A stretch of DNA of 64,000 nucleotides, from contig JALJCQ010000023.1 in assembly GCA_023091665.1 (NCBI GenBank), positions 682,001 to 746,000 on the forward strand. The letters are read 5' to 3'. Origin of the DNA: Pythium myriotylum (lineage: Eukaryota > Oomycota > Peronosporomycetes > Pythiales > Pythiaceae). Positions 9,456-19,607 of this stretch are shown here, piece after piece (within the stretch, counting starts at the first letter, position 1; the number at the start of each line of letters is the position of its first letter). Made by a program: the position numbers and the translations under genes. A model generated the notes under the pieces. That model was given only the letters and a program-made list of their open reading frames with translations, did no database searches and had not been told where the DNA came from.

Positions 9456-11426
9456 ATGGGGAAGAAGAAGAACGCCCACAAGGCCGCGCAGCAGCGCCAG
9501 CAGCAGCAGCAGCAGCAGCAGGCCGATGCGCACGCAGACGAGGCGCCGACTCCCGCGGAAGACCACGCGTCGCCGCCGACCTCCAACTCCTCGGCTAGTT
9601 CGGCGGACGCGGAGCACGAGCCGCTCGTGGCTCCCTCTTTCGTGCACCCACAACCGTTCGCCGAGCGTCCGTTGCATCCTGCGATCGTCGTGCCCACCAA
9701 AGTCGAGCCTCCGCCGCCCATCCGCAAGCGCACTACCCCGACCCCCACGACGGCGCCGTCCACTGTTCCCGTGGCCTCACTCACTGCAACGGCGCCACGT
9801 TCCTCTCCGACCACTTCAACGTCCCATGCTAAAGGCAAGAATCAGCTACAGCTCGCTGCGTGTCTCATCGCGCTGTCGTCCTTCCTATGGGGATATGGTG
9901 TGGCGGTGCTGAACGTGTGCATTGTACCGGATGCTGTCGGATCGCTGCTCGTCGACCTCCCACTCTCCACCGAAGAACAGGAGACGGCGACGGCACTCGT
10001 CTTGGTCGGTGCGCTGCTATCCGCACTGCTCACCGGCGGCCTGGGCGAGCGCATTGGCTTGAAGACGCTCATTCTCGTGAACAACTTGTTCTTCATCGTC
10101 GGTGGCGCGGCATGTGCCCTCGCAGTGAGCAAGCGTGCGATTTTCCTCGGCCGTTTCAGCATCGGAGTCGCGTGCGGCGTCGTCACCAACACGGTGCCAA
10201 TTCTGCTGAACGAGATCTCGCCAGCGACTATGCGCGGGCGCATCACCTCCTATCACCAGTTGCTACTAACCATCGGCATGCTCGTGACCGGTATCCTTGG
10301 TCTCGTGATTGTCGCCGATGTGCCGTCTGGATGGCGATACCTGAACGGTTTTATCGTCATCCCCGCGACCCTACAGATTATCATGCTCACGTGGATCCCA
10401 GAGAGTCCGTTCTGGCTTATGAAGTACAAGGGCAAGGACCATAGTCGACGTGTCCTGATGCGCCTGCGTGAGAAACAGGACCGAGATGCGATTGAGGCAG
10501 AGCTCTCTGAGATTGCTCTCAGTATGGAGACTGATGCAGTTGTCCGCACAGCTGGTTGGAGTGATCTCTGGAAGTACAAGTCTGTTCTGGTTCTCGGCAC
10601 AACGATGGTTATCTTCCAGGCGTACGTCGAATTCTTTCATGAGAGCAGTCGCATCGTTGGTCATGCATACTAATGCTACAATTTGCCGTAGAATGACGGG
10701 CATCAACACAGTGATGCTGTACTCGGCCAAGATTTTCCACTTCGCCGGTGTCACGAATCCTTTCTTGGCCACCGTCGTTGTCGGAGTGACCAACGTGACT
10801 ATCACTATTTTATCCGTCTCGTTTGTAGACTCGCATGGCCGCCGCCCGTTGTTGCTGCAGGGAACAGCGGTGATGATCGCTTCGCTGCTCGTTCTCAGCG
10901 GGAGCCTTATGCTGTTGAACGACAACCTTCACTGGCAAGCGATCTTGGCCGTAAGTTCAGTGCTCTTATTCGTTGCTGGCTTTGCAGTAGGTCTCGGTGC
11001 CGTCGTGTGGTGAGTGGAACTCTGACTGAAAGTCGCCAAGTCAAGTTTCTAACATGAAGCCAACCTCACGTCTGTAGGGTTGTGCTTGCTGACATCACCC
11101 CGGTTGAGGTCCGTTCACGAGCCTTCTCCTTTTTCATGGGATCGTCGTATGTATGCAACATCCTCATTGCCGTGTACACGCTCTCGGCAATCAACTACTT
11201 GGGCCGTGGCCCCAACCCTGAGAAGGATGGCATCGCCAAGCTTTATCTGATTTTGGCGGGCGTCGCAGTCGCGGCGTGGCTGTTTATCTATCATCGGTTG
11301 CCTGAGACGACTAAGGCATCAACTCGCGCAAGCCGAGAAGGCGGTCCCTCCAGTGAGGAACGGAGTGCTTTGCTGCTGCCGCGAGACGAACAGGACGAGT
11401 ACGACCGCAACACGACAGAACTGTAA
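9456..11426 (+). CDS. MFS sugar transporter (GLUT/HXT-like) with polyglutamine N-terminus
   Basis: Exons 9456-10621, 10692-11009 and 11078-11426 (introns of 70 and 68 nt; intron 1 contains TACTAAT) give 610 residues. The protein should transport hexoses or related sugars across a membrane with 12 helices. Evidence: the ER-IGLKT loop, GRFSIGVACG, the WRYLNGF and PESPFWLMKY motifs of sugar porters, and QAMTGINTVMLYSA recreated across the first splice junction. The first ~130 residues are cytosolic-looking, Gln/Pro/Thr-rich, with a CAG-encoded poly-Q run. The ATG at 9456 (MGKKKN) was chosen over an in-frame ATG at 9375 for lack of support upstream. Substrate is not determined. Confidence 0.85.
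9489..9521 (+). repeat. CAG trinucleotide repeat (poly-Gln)
   Basis: Uninterrupted and near-uninterrupted CAG units encode a Gln tract in the transporter N-terminus. Length variation between isolates would be expected. Confidence 0.8.
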
Positions 11427-11768
11427 GCAACTCGATTCAAGCCTTGACCGCAGTCGAACATTGGAATGGAGTAATACAGTTTGAGGATACCTCGCTGTAA
11501 TCTTACGAAGTTGTCGACGTGAGGTTCTTGATAGCCAGCGTCAACTCATTGATTGCCTTGGTTGTGGCAAGAACTCGCTCACTATGGTCAGATGTGGATA
11601 TGGATGCAGTGAGCTCTTCAAGTTTCTATATGATTGCAAGATTTCCGTCAGCTTTTCCAGTTTGCGATAAGAAGAACCGCGCATGGAGCTCGCCAAGATC
11701 GCACGGCCATGCCATAATGACAGAATCCGATTTCGATAAATAGGGGAAACAGCCAGGCAGCTCAAATC
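11427..11768. other. Intergenic region between convergent genes
   Basis: About 340 nt shared by the 3' ends of the sugar transporter and the ZNRD2-like gene. No coding signal or RNA gene seen. Confidence 0.5.
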
Positions 11769-12351
11769 TCAAAAGAAGGCAGGGTGCTCCACCTGATAAA
11801 GCGCGGCCAGTGTCTGGCGACGACACGCTGCGAGGAAATCTTCATCGGCTGTGGTCGTCAGAGCTGCGTCTTCGCTTTTGCGTTTCACTGACAGATGATG
11901 CATGCATCGATTAGTAGTCGGGACATAGCATTGTTGAACCAGGGGCTCACGCACCTGGTCCGTTCGCCAGTGCGGTTGAATGAGATGGACGAGGCGTCGG
12001 TTCTAGCTGCTTGGCCTTCTGCTCGCGCTCGAACTGGAGCTGCAAATCGCGGTCGCGCTGCGCTTGTTGGCGTTCCAACTGCTCTTGAGCAAAGCGCGCG
12101 GCGATGAGCTGCTCGCGTTCCTCCTGCTCTCTCGCCTCCTTCTCTTCCTGCTGCTTCTTGGCCTCTTCTTCCGAGATCACGTACTGATCACAGCTGACGC
12201 AGAACATCTTGCCTTCGCGGTTGCGCATCAGCGGCGTGAAGCAGTCGTCGCTGGGGCAGTGCGCTGCCAGCATCGTCCAGCCCTGGAGCAGCTTCTCGCC
12301 CAGCCGCGAGCTCGCGTCGTCGCGCTTCTGATACTTGTTCTCGGTCGCCAT
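11769..12351 (-). CDS. ZNRD2/SSSCA1 (auto-antigen p27) family zinc protein
   Basis: Two exons, 12351-11955 and 11887-11769 (67-nt intron), give 171 residues. The family is defined by a four-cysteine zinc ribbon. It is seen here as LGEKLLQGWTMLAAHCPSDD, then C-x-TPLMRNREGKMFCVSC. Human SSSCA1/ZNRD2 is a small zinc-binding autoantigen of poorly known role. A long Glu/Gln/Arg-rich helix follows the ribbon. The spliced C-terminus (FLAACRRQTLAALYQVEHP) resembles the amphipathic helices repeated at the C-terminus of family members. It is divergent with RNase H2C, 247 nt between starts. Confidence 0.75.
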
Positions 12352-12598
12352 CTACGCCGCCAGTCGTCAGTCGCACTTGCTCGTCTATAGGAGGCGCCGC
12401 TTAGCTGTCCGCTGCCTCTGAAGGCTCGTGGGAGCTGCAGATACGCACCGCTGGATGCTGGGAGCTTCGTCGATTCAACTCCATTCGAACCTCCTCGAAC
12501 ATCACATAGTAGAGGTTTTACGACACCAGGGATTCCAGTGAAAAGGGAGAAGAGTAATGCCTGTTCCCGCCAACTCGAATCTCCACTTCCCAAGAGCA

Positions 12599-13326
12599 AT
12601 GGCCGACGACTCGCAGCAGCGCCCGGTGCGCGTGTGCCTCACGCGGTGCCCGCTGCCCGCGGCGGGCGAGAGCGTCCACTCGCTGCCGTGCCACATCCAC
12701 CACGACGGCCCGGCGCCGATCAAGAGCTACTTCCAACCGGAGGAAGCGAGCCAAGACGAGCGAAAGGACGGCAAGAAGGAGTGGCGCGCCGAGTTCCGCG
12801 GCGTCCAGCTCGCAGGCACGCGCGTGTCACTCCAGGATTTCGGCATGCAAGGTACGCGCTATTGTTCGATGGAAAGTGAAGAACTAGATCGAACGAGCTT
12901 GCTGACGGCACCCAGGGCTCGTCCTGGAAGATGCGGGTCTGACGCACGAAGAGGACGAAGGGCGAATCTGGGAGGTCGACAGCCACTTCAGCGAGTTCAC
13001 GTTCTGGTACGGACATCAAGAGCGCAGTGTCGATACGATCGTCACCTCTGATTGGGTTGATCGTGTGTCACGGCGAGCACAGGCAGGTGCCGAACGGCGG
13101 GGACGAGGCCACCGATCTGCCGACGACGCTGGCGCAATGGACCGCGCTCGCCCACGCGGTACGTACCGCGCCGTGTCGTCCAGCGTAACGCAAGTGCTTG
13201 TCCCACGCAGCGGAAAACTCTTTCCGCGCTGCTTGGGGCTCGCCTGCGAGCGGCGCTGTCTTCAACGTCGCCCACGTGCTCACGACGGATGATGCGTTTT
13301 TCGAACAGCTCCATGATGACGCTTGA
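12599..13326 (+). CDS. RNASEH2C: Ribonuclease H2 subunit C
   Basis: Four exons inferred: 12599-12851, 12916-13040, 13087-13162 and 13211-13326, giving 189 residues. Subunit C supports the nuclease that removes ribonucleotides from DNA and RNA:DNA hybrids. The match rests on LPCHIHHDGPAPIKSYFQPE (animal protein: LPCxxxxDGPAPVxxFF), FRGVQLAGTRVSL, and FSEFTFWYGHQ followed by AQWTALAHAV. Introns 2 and 3 are short (46 and 48 nt) and their donor sites are weak, so exact ends of exons 2 and 3 are uncertain. The last exon adds ~38 residues beyond the usual C-terminus. Confidence 0.75.
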
Positions 13327-13661
13327 AACGGCCGAGGACACCGTCCGGCTCGGACATCGGTCCCTATTTAGTGTGACCACAACCAAAACGGTCCAAAATA
13401 TGAGATGTGTTCACCTCGCTTTACGAACCATGCATCTCTTCTGGCCGCCGTCGGATGTCCACCAGTGTGTGGACATGTGCCACGTCACAAATTCGCATGT
13501 TCGTAGCGCGGAGGTTCATCCATTTGTGTGGCACGCCCTTTTCGTTCTCACGAGACGCGCTTCCTCGCGTGACGTTCGGTGCGTCACCTTCCAGAGTCAC
13601 GGAGCTGCTCACCAGTGTCGCGGCTCGTCACGCCGGCGACTGGAAGCTGAGGGCGGGCTGC

Positions 13662-15311
13662 ATGCCTCACGTCGTCATCGCCATGGATGGCCGGTCCCCC
13701 TCGCGCGCGCCCACTCGAGCTCGCTCATCTCGGTTCATGCCCGCTCGCAGCGACCCGCCGAGTCCCACCGCGACGGCAACCCCTTCGGGCTGCGTCATTC
13801 GCGCCAGAGGCGGGCCGCGCGTGACGTCAAAGCCGCCGCTTGAAGAACCGACGGGCGACGCAGCTGGGAATCCGCGCAAGCGGCAGAGATCGAGTCGACC
13901 GGAGAGACGCATGTGCCGTCGGGGAAGCGACAGCGGCGACATCGCCGACCGCAAGATCGTCGCGCTCGCCGCGTTCAAGGCGACCAAGCCCGCGCGAGCG
14001 GCCGCCGTGGCCACGGCGCGATCGTTCGCGACGCGCGCGCAGAAAAAGGTGGAGGCGCACAACCAGAAGACCATCCGCGCTCGCGTGCAGCACCTGCTCG
14101 TGCAGTTCGTCATGCTGCCCGTCGTGTGGATGAGTCTCTGCTGCGTGATCACGGCCGCCATGGGCATCGAGGCAGTCGAGTCGATCCAGAAGGCACTGCT
14201 CCAAAACGGCAGCTGTGACGACGAGCTCACCCTTGAACGTCCGGCCAAGAAAGTCAAGAGGGAGGTCAGACTCCGTGTGAGCGAAGCTGTCGACGAGTCG
14301 GAGCTGGTGATCAAGGGCAAGGAATCGTCCGCAACCATGTCATCCAAGGAGACTGCCGAGGTCGACCCAACAAGCGTGGAAGCCACCAATCATGTCCAGG
14401 CCACACAACCCACGACGGCTCCTCGTCGACGCCGTGTGCTCATCTGGGACCTTGATGAGACGCTCGTCCTCTTCGCGTCGCTGTACTCAGGCCAGTTCGC
14501 ACGGACCCATAACAAGGAGCACGCCATGAGTGTCGCGCTCGGCGAGCAGATGATGAAGTACTTGTTGGCTGTGCTTGAACGCCACTTCTTTTTCAGCGAC
14601 CTCCACGATGCAGACATTGACCATATTACCAGTGTCCAGAATACAACGGACGAAGACCCTACGAGCCTCCACGGCATTCCGAAGGACTCGCCGTTGTACG
14701 CTCGCGTCGTTGCCCATCGGTACGCCCGCATCCGTGCTATTTATGAGCGCCGCGCTGCTGCTGTGGACTTTCTTGACGACCCGACAAGCCAGTGGTTCAC
14801 TGCGCGACAGGCTCTCGTGACGTCGATCGACACACTATCCACTGGATGGATTCGCGAAGCCAAGGAGATTTTAACGCTCACTGCGCAGCGTGCGGCTGGA
14901 GGACAAGACGACGTGGAGATCATCAACGTCATGGTCACCAATACGCAACTTTCGCCGGCTATATGCAAGTGCCTCATCTATGGACTCGACGCCCACTTTC
15001 CGATCGAGTCAATTTACAGCTCATCCAAACTACACAAAATGCGCTGCTTCCAGACCATCATGAACAAGTACGGCTCTCGGTCTGGTGCGTGCGTGGGCAA
15101 TGAGGTCGAGTTTGTTGCGATCGGCGATGGCGCCGAAGAAGAGCAAGTGAGTCGTGCTCTGGGCATTTCCTTCTTCAAGATCCGCTCGCTGGACGATCTC
15201 CGTCAACTGCGGTACGAGCTGCAGCTCGTCGAGCGCTCTTGTGGAAGCGAGCAACAAAAGGCGACACCCGCGTTCGCCGTGACGCCCGTGACGATGGCGT
15301 CCAAACAATAG
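13662..15311 (+). CDS. Eyes-absent (EYA) family HAD phosphatase
   Basis: Up to 549 residues from the ATG at 13662; the frame is open further up (13407), so the start is uncertain. The C-terminal ~300 residues form the EYA domain. The HAD nucleophile motif WDLDETLVLF lies near residue 263, then ALGEQMMKYLL, HFFFSDLHDAD, VNVMVTNTQLSPAICKCLIY (nearly), FPIESIYSSSKLHKMRCF and IGDGAEEEQ. In animals EYA is a protein-tyrosine phosphatase and transcription co-factor; a plant homologue also exists. The N-terminus is basic and low-complexity. It also holds a ~25-residue hydrophobic stretch (near residues 145-170, VMLPVVWMSLCCVITAAMG) that could be a membrane segment. It is tail-to-tail with the cyclophilin, 70 nt apart. 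Confidence 0.85.
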   Translation: MPHVVIAMDGRSPSRAPTRARSSRFMPARSDPPSPTATATPSGCVIRARGGPRVTSKPPLEEPTGDAAGNPRKRQRSSRPERRMCRRGSDSGDIADRKIVALAAFKATKPARAAAVATARSFATRAQKKVEAHNQKTIRARVQHLLVQFVMLPVVWMSLCCVITAAMGIEAVESIQKALLQNGSCDDELTLERPAKKVKREVRLRVSEAVDESELVIKGKESSATMSSKETAEVDPTSVEATNHVQATQPTTAPRRRRVLIWDLDETLVLFASLYSGQFARTHNKEHAMSVALGEQMMKYLLAVLERHFFFSDLHDADIDHITSVQNTTDEDPTSLHGIPKDSPLYARVVAHRYARIRAIYERRAAAVDFLDDPTSQWFTARQALVTSIDTLSTGWIREAKEILTLTAQRAAGGQDDVEIINVMVTNTQLSPAICKCLIYGLDAHFPIESIYSSSKLHKMRCFQTIMNKYGSRSGACVGNEVEFVAIGDGAEEEQVSRALGISFFKIRSLDDLRQLRYELQLVERSCGSEQQKATPAFAVTPVTMASKQ

Positions 15312-15380
15312 AGAGAAACAATATTTAACGGTATCTGGCTAATTGACGTGAATGCATTTCGTAGTAGTACAAACTCCCTC

Positions 15381-16418
15381 TCAGTCCTCTATCTTGCCCG
15401 CATCTACAATCTTGCATGACACGTTAGGTCGTTCGCGCAGGGTTTCGAGGCTGCCGAGCTTGTGGATTGTCGTGAAACCCGAAACTACTCTGCCAAAGGC
15501 GACTTTCTTCCGGTCCAAGTACGGAAGTGGAGCCAATGTGATGAAGAACTGTGACGCGTTCGTGTGAGGCACTCCGTCGTTGGCCATCGAGACGACACCG
15601 ATCTGGTCGTGGGGGATGACAAAGCTCTCGTCGGGAAACTCACGGCCGTAGAGTGATCGTGGTGCGCCATCTCCACGACAGCCAGGCGCATCCTCTCCGT
15701 CTTTGATCGTCACGTCCCCAGCCTGAATCCAGCCTCCCTTGACGATGCGGTGGACAAGACTTCCCTTGTACCCGAGCATTCGGACGTCGTCGCTGATGTC
15801 GGGCACTGTGCCTTGACAAAATGCCACGAAGTTGGCGCAGGTCTTGGGACATTCTCGATGGAATAACTCGATCTCAACGCGTGGTAGTGTTATGCCATCA
15901 ATTTCAAACAACAGATAGACAAACTCGTTGTCCGAGACGTGTCGGTATCTGAAGACCGCTTCTTTGGCAGCAGCCTCTGCTTTTTCCTGAAGCCGTTCCT
16001 CTGCATCCACGGCTGCGTGATGGCTCTCTTCATCTCTGTTTGGTATCGTGCTCGCACCAAACGCTGCAGCCACGAGAATCTCAGCTCGAGAGAGTCGCGT
16101 CTGGTCGATCGCAAACGCGATGAACTCATCTTCGTTTGCCAAGAATTGTCGCTCGTTCACTAGTATGAATGGATCAGCACGATGCTGCAGCATCTGAGTG
16201 GAGCGCGTCTTGTCGCTCGGTTGAGCGTTGTTTAGCAAGGCAGCGTTTACACTCGCATATTCGAGATAGTCGCGCTCGGTGAGACCTTGGAGCTTGGGCA
16301 AAAACCGCGGGTGCATGACACTGAGCTCTTGGAGAAGGAAGCGGCAGCGGTGGAACTGTGGGTCGCGGAGCACGCCTGTGAGCTCGCATATGAGGCTGCC
16401 CGATGCGCCTTGTGCCAT
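15381..16418 (-). CDS. PPIL6: PPIL6-type cyclophilin (peptidyl-prolyl isomerase-like)
   Basis: Single exon, 345 residues. The C-terminal ~175 residues are a cyclophilin domain (VEIELFHRECPKTCANFVAFC, SLVHRIVKGGWIQAGDVTI, PHTNASQFFITLAPLPYLDR). Two details match animal PPIL6 rather than cyclophilin A. The W in GGWIQ replaces the usual F-M, and Y replaces the cyclosporin-contact Trp in PYLDRKKVAFG. The ~165-residue N-terminal region (RDPQFHRCRFLLQELSVMHP) also matches the PPIL6 N-domain. In animals PPIL6 is associated with ciliated cells, so a role in zoospore flagella is an inference. Isomerase activity may be weak. Confidence 0.8.
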   Translation of the reverse strand: MAQGASGSLICELTGVLRDPQFHRCRFLLQELSVMHPRFLPKLQGLTERDYLEYASVNAALLNNAQPSDKTRSTQMLQHRADPFILVNERQFLANEDEFIAFAIDQTRLSRAEILVAAAFGASTIPNRDEESHHAAVDAEERLQEKAEAAAKEAVFRYRHVSDNEFVYLLFEIDGITLPRVEIELFHRECPKTCANFVAFCQGTVPDISDDVRMLGYKGSLVHRIVKGGWIQAGDVTIKDGEDAPGCRGDGAPRSLYGREFPDESFVIPHDQIGVVSMANDGVPHTNASQFFITLAPLPYLDRKKVAFGRVVSGFTTIHKLGSLETLRERPNVSCKIVDAGKIED

Positions 16419-16932
16419 GGTGTTGAAGCCGGCGAAACACGCTCAGAATGCGGTGGAAACGTCCGAGCGATTCATTTTTAGTCGCCTCTTGTTCACAAAC
16501 GGAACCGAGAATCCATGGACATCTCGTGCTACTGAAGGAGAGCTTTACATTGCTCTGGCTGACGCGTTGGTCGCGCAATGACCAGAAACAGCGCTGTCCC
16601 GCCTCGAATCTGCGCTTGAGACGGTCGATATTGTCGACAAATCCCGCCTGTCCAGACGCGGAGAAATTTGGATCAAATATTTCGGACGTGCTGACCGCGG
16701 GCGGATTGGGCTCCCTTGAAGGCTTCCTCAACCTGCGTCACCTGCAAGGCCATCACGACGCCGCACACCATCGCCGAGATTGCATGCGTCGCCTTCTTCT
16801 CGGCGAAGAGCTACGGTGCAGTGATTGGCCAATTAGTCTGTTTAACCATTTCTGATTGGTGGAAAGACGGTTTCGATCCGCAAAACAGCTGGGGAGAGCT
16901 GATCAGCAGCTCTCTTCCGCCGAGAATACAGG
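16419..16932. other. Intergenic region upstream of divergent PPIL6 and SLC17-like genes
   Basis: About 510 nt. Overlapping open frames on both strands start with non-ATG codons and show no motif. CCAAT-type sites near the right end are listed separately. Confidence 0.5.
16824..16859. promoter_or_regulatory. Palindromic ATTGGCCAAT plus second ATTGG (CCAAT boxes)
   Basis: A perfect 10-bp palindrome ATTGGCCAAT (16824-16833) is followed by another ATTGG at 16855-16859. They lie 75-110 nt upstream of the SLC17-like ATG. CCAAT-factor binding is inferred from sequence only. Confidence 0.35.
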
Positions 16933-18518
16933 ATGATGGCACTCGGCTCCACTCGGCACCGGACGCCGTCGCTGGAGATGTGGGACGAACTGCCCATTGG
17001 CTCTTCGGCGGCCATGGGCAGACCAGCGATGGGCGAGGACCACGCGTGGCTCAAGCGGCGCTACGTGATCGCATTCCTCTGTCTCTGGGTCACGACGATC
17101 TGCTACGCCGACCGCACCAACATCGGCATCGCGATTCCGGCGTTCGTGAGCGACAAGAGCGAGCAGGGCCAGGTGCTCTCGGCTTTCTTCTATGGCTACT
17201 TGGTTACGCAGGTGTGTTCGTGTGTGTGGCAATGCTGCAGGTCTTGACACGTGCTTGGTCGTTGCTCACTTGGTTTCCAACGGTGGTGTAGCTGCCCGGC
17301 GGCTTTCTCGCAGCCAAACTCGGCGCCAAGAACGTGCTTCTCGGTGGCGTCGTGATCTGGACGCTTTTCGATCTCTCGACCATCGTCGTATCCTCAAGCT
17401 TCACGCTCTTGTTCCTCGCGCGCATCGGAATGGGCCTGGGCGAAGGTATCTTGTTTCCGTGTATGCACCAGATCGCCGGTGCGTGGTATCCGCTCCAGGA
17501 GCGCAGCCGACTCGTCGCCATTGTCTCGGGGGGCAGCGACCTCGGGACGGTCGTAGCGATGATCGTGTCGCCGGCGCTGATGGCAACATTCGGTTGGCCG
17601 CGCATCTTCGAATTCTTCGGCGTGCTCAGCTTCATCTGGGTCTTCTTCTACTCGATCTACGGCGAGAGCCACCCAGAGGACGACCCACGGATCTCACCCG
17701 AAGAGCGCGCGTTCATTCTCGCCAACCGATCCAGCGCCAGCACGATGAAGGGCTACTCCGTCATCTCCGGCCGCCGAGCGGACTCCGCCACGTCCGTAAA
17801 CTCGATCAACTGGCGCGTGCTGCTCACGTCGCGCGCCGCGTGGGCTGTCTACGTCGCCCACTTCTGCCACAACTATGGCTGGTACGTGCTGCTCGGCTGG
17901 ATCCCGCAGTACTTTCGCCAGGTCCTCCACATCGACCTCGGCTCCAAGGGCTTCACTGCGGCGCTGCCCTATCTATGCGGCTATCTTGGCGTGCTGGTCT
18001 TCGGCCGCCTCGGCGACGCGCTCGTCGCCAAAGGCTACCGCGTGCTGCGCGTGCGCCAGGCCATTAACGCCACCGGCTTCCTGGGGGCGGCGACGTTCCT
18101 CTTCCTCATGCGGTACGCACGCGACGCGACCGGGGCCGTGGCAATGCTCTGCATGGCGCTGTTCCTCGCACGCGCTGCGCTCTCAGGTTACTGGGTCAAC
18201 ATGATCGACATCGGCCCCCGCAACGCCGCCCACGTCATGGCCGTGTCCAACACGTTCGCGACCATTCCAGGCATCCTGGGCAACGTCATCACGGGCCGCA
18301 TTCTCGCGGCCACGAACGACTGGAACTTCGTCTTCGCCATCGCCTCCAGCGTGCTCGTCTTCGGCGCTGCGGTCTTCCACATGAACGCGTCGGACCAGTC
18401 GATCTACGACACTGCACGCTCCCGGGGCTCTGACGCCAACCTCTCGCCCGACAGCCTCGGCACGACCGTGCCGTCGACACCTCGCCAAGAAGAGATGGGA
18501 CTACTGGATGGATATTAA
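16933..18518 (+). CDS. SLC17-like anion/phosphate MFS transporter
   Basis: Exons 16933-17211 and 17292-18518 (80-nt intron) give 501 residues. SLC17 members move phosphate, sialic acid, glutamate or other organic anions. Motifs: RRYVIAFLCLWVTTICYADR and NIGIAIPAF in helix 1, SAFFYGYLVTQ|LPGGFLAAKLGAKNVLL across the splice, LARIGMGLGEGILFPCMHQ, and the Arg-containing FGWPRIFEFFG. About 12 membrane helices are visible. The ATG at 16933 gives a ~38-residue cytosolic N-terminus. Substrate and membrane (plasma or vacuolar) are unknown. Confidence 0.85.
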
Positions 18519-18597
18519 GGAGAATTGTGGAAATGAAACGCATGTGGATTTTGCTTCGTTACGAAGAAGCCCGCCAACTTGACGTCGAGTCACGACT

Positions 18598-18921
18598 TTA
18601 GTGGTAGATAGGAAGCCCGTCTTCATCCACGAGCTGGGGGCCGCCATCGGCCTCAGTGATGCCACGGTTCTCACTCTCCGTGGCGTTCTGCTCGTCCGCG
18701 CTGCGGGGAAGAAACCCGCGGTCTTCGCTCACTAAGTCCTCCGGCTCGCCCGGGTCAACGAAGTTCGTCACATTGGAGCTTCGGTCGAGTTCGTCGAGAG
18801 CCCAGGCCAATTGCTCACCAGTTGGCACAACCGTCCCCTGGAAGTCGCTGAGCGTGCTCTCCGCGAGAACAAGCACGGGAAGGCCTACAGCTGTGGCGAA
18901 GAGGAGTGCCGAGAGCTTCAT
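18598..18921 (-). CDS. Small secreted acidic protein (unknown)
   Basis: 107 residues from the ATG at 18921. The first ~20 residues (MKLSALLFATAVGLPVLVLA) are a clear signal peptide with cleavage expected near LA-ES. The mature part is acidic, lacks cysteine, and has two possible N-glycosylation sites (NVTN, NATE). No RXLR motif is present; the nearest string is RGFLPR. An in-frame upstream extension to 19059 would bury the signal peptide and is unlikely. It is divergent from another small secreted gene 260 nt away. I do not recognise a family; candidates include a cell-wall-associated or apoplastic protein. Confidence 0.65.
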   Translation of the reverse strand: MKLSALLFATAVGLPVLVLAESTLSDFQGTVVPTGEQLAWALDELDRSSNVTNFVDPGEPEDLVSEDRGFLPRSADEQNATESENRGITEADGGPQLVDEDGLPIYH

Positions 18922-19180
18922 GAGTGAGAGGGTCGAGAGTAGCCGATGGAATGTTGTCGAATGAGCTGCCGAGACGCCAAGAGGGGCGAGAGAAGTGGAC
19001 GAGGGCTGTGGATTGCTCGGGCCAACCCCACACGTCGACAACGGTTCAATCCGGGCCATGGATTGCGTCGGAAACAGAAAACTGGACGTGCCTCTTATGG
19101 AAGGACCCCTTGATCACGCGGGGTAGGAACGGCCGACAGTAGCTGGCGTGGATCGCATTCCTCCAATATCCTCCTCGTTG

Positions 19181-19495
19181 ATGAAGCTCTTCGTTTTCGC
19201 CCTCGCTCTCGTCCTCACCTCCACTATCACCCGCGCTGAAGTCGTCGATGAGGTTGACGACTTATGGGGCGGCAACGAGACTTCGTCAGTCCAAGCATCA
19301 TGGCTCGACTCGACCGAAGATTCCGACTCTGGGTCTGGCTCTTTTGGATCTTCCGATTGCGATGACGTCGTGTTGTCCTTCATTGGAAGCGAATCCGGAA
19401 GTAGCGACTCGTTCAATACGACTGACATTGAAGTAGGCGATGCGACTGGCGAAGACGATGACGACGACGTCGGATCGAGCGATGACGGACCTTAG
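19181..19495 (+). CDS. Small secreted Asp/Ser-rich protein (unknown)
   Basis: 104 residues from the ATG at 19181. The signal peptide MKLFVFALALVLTSTITRA is followed by a strongly acidic, Ser/Gly/Asp-rich mature region ending in a run of Asp. It has a pair of N-glycosylation sequons (NETS, NTTD) and one cysteine. The start shares MKL and a similar leader with the divergent gene at 18598-18921, which suggests a duplicated pair under a common promoter. An upstream in-frame ATG (19148) would add 11 residues before the leader. No family recognised. Confidence 0.65.
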   Translation: MKLFVFALALVLTSTITRAEVVDEVDDLWGGNETSSVQASWLDSTEDSDSGSGSFGSSDCDDVVLSFIGSESGSSDSFNTTDIEVGDATGEDDDDDVGSSDDGP

Positions 19496-19607
19496 AAGCG
19501 CATACTTCGAAGTACTCAATACGGAATACTCTGTTCTTTTTCTCGATTTGTGTTTCTGCATAGAAGAGGTGGACAGGCCCACGCGCGGTTTGTAGAGGAA
19601 TGCCCCA

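Noticed and set aside
18598..18921. RXLR effector in the secreted protein
   Set aside because: Only RGFLPR is present; no R-x-L-R plus EER context.
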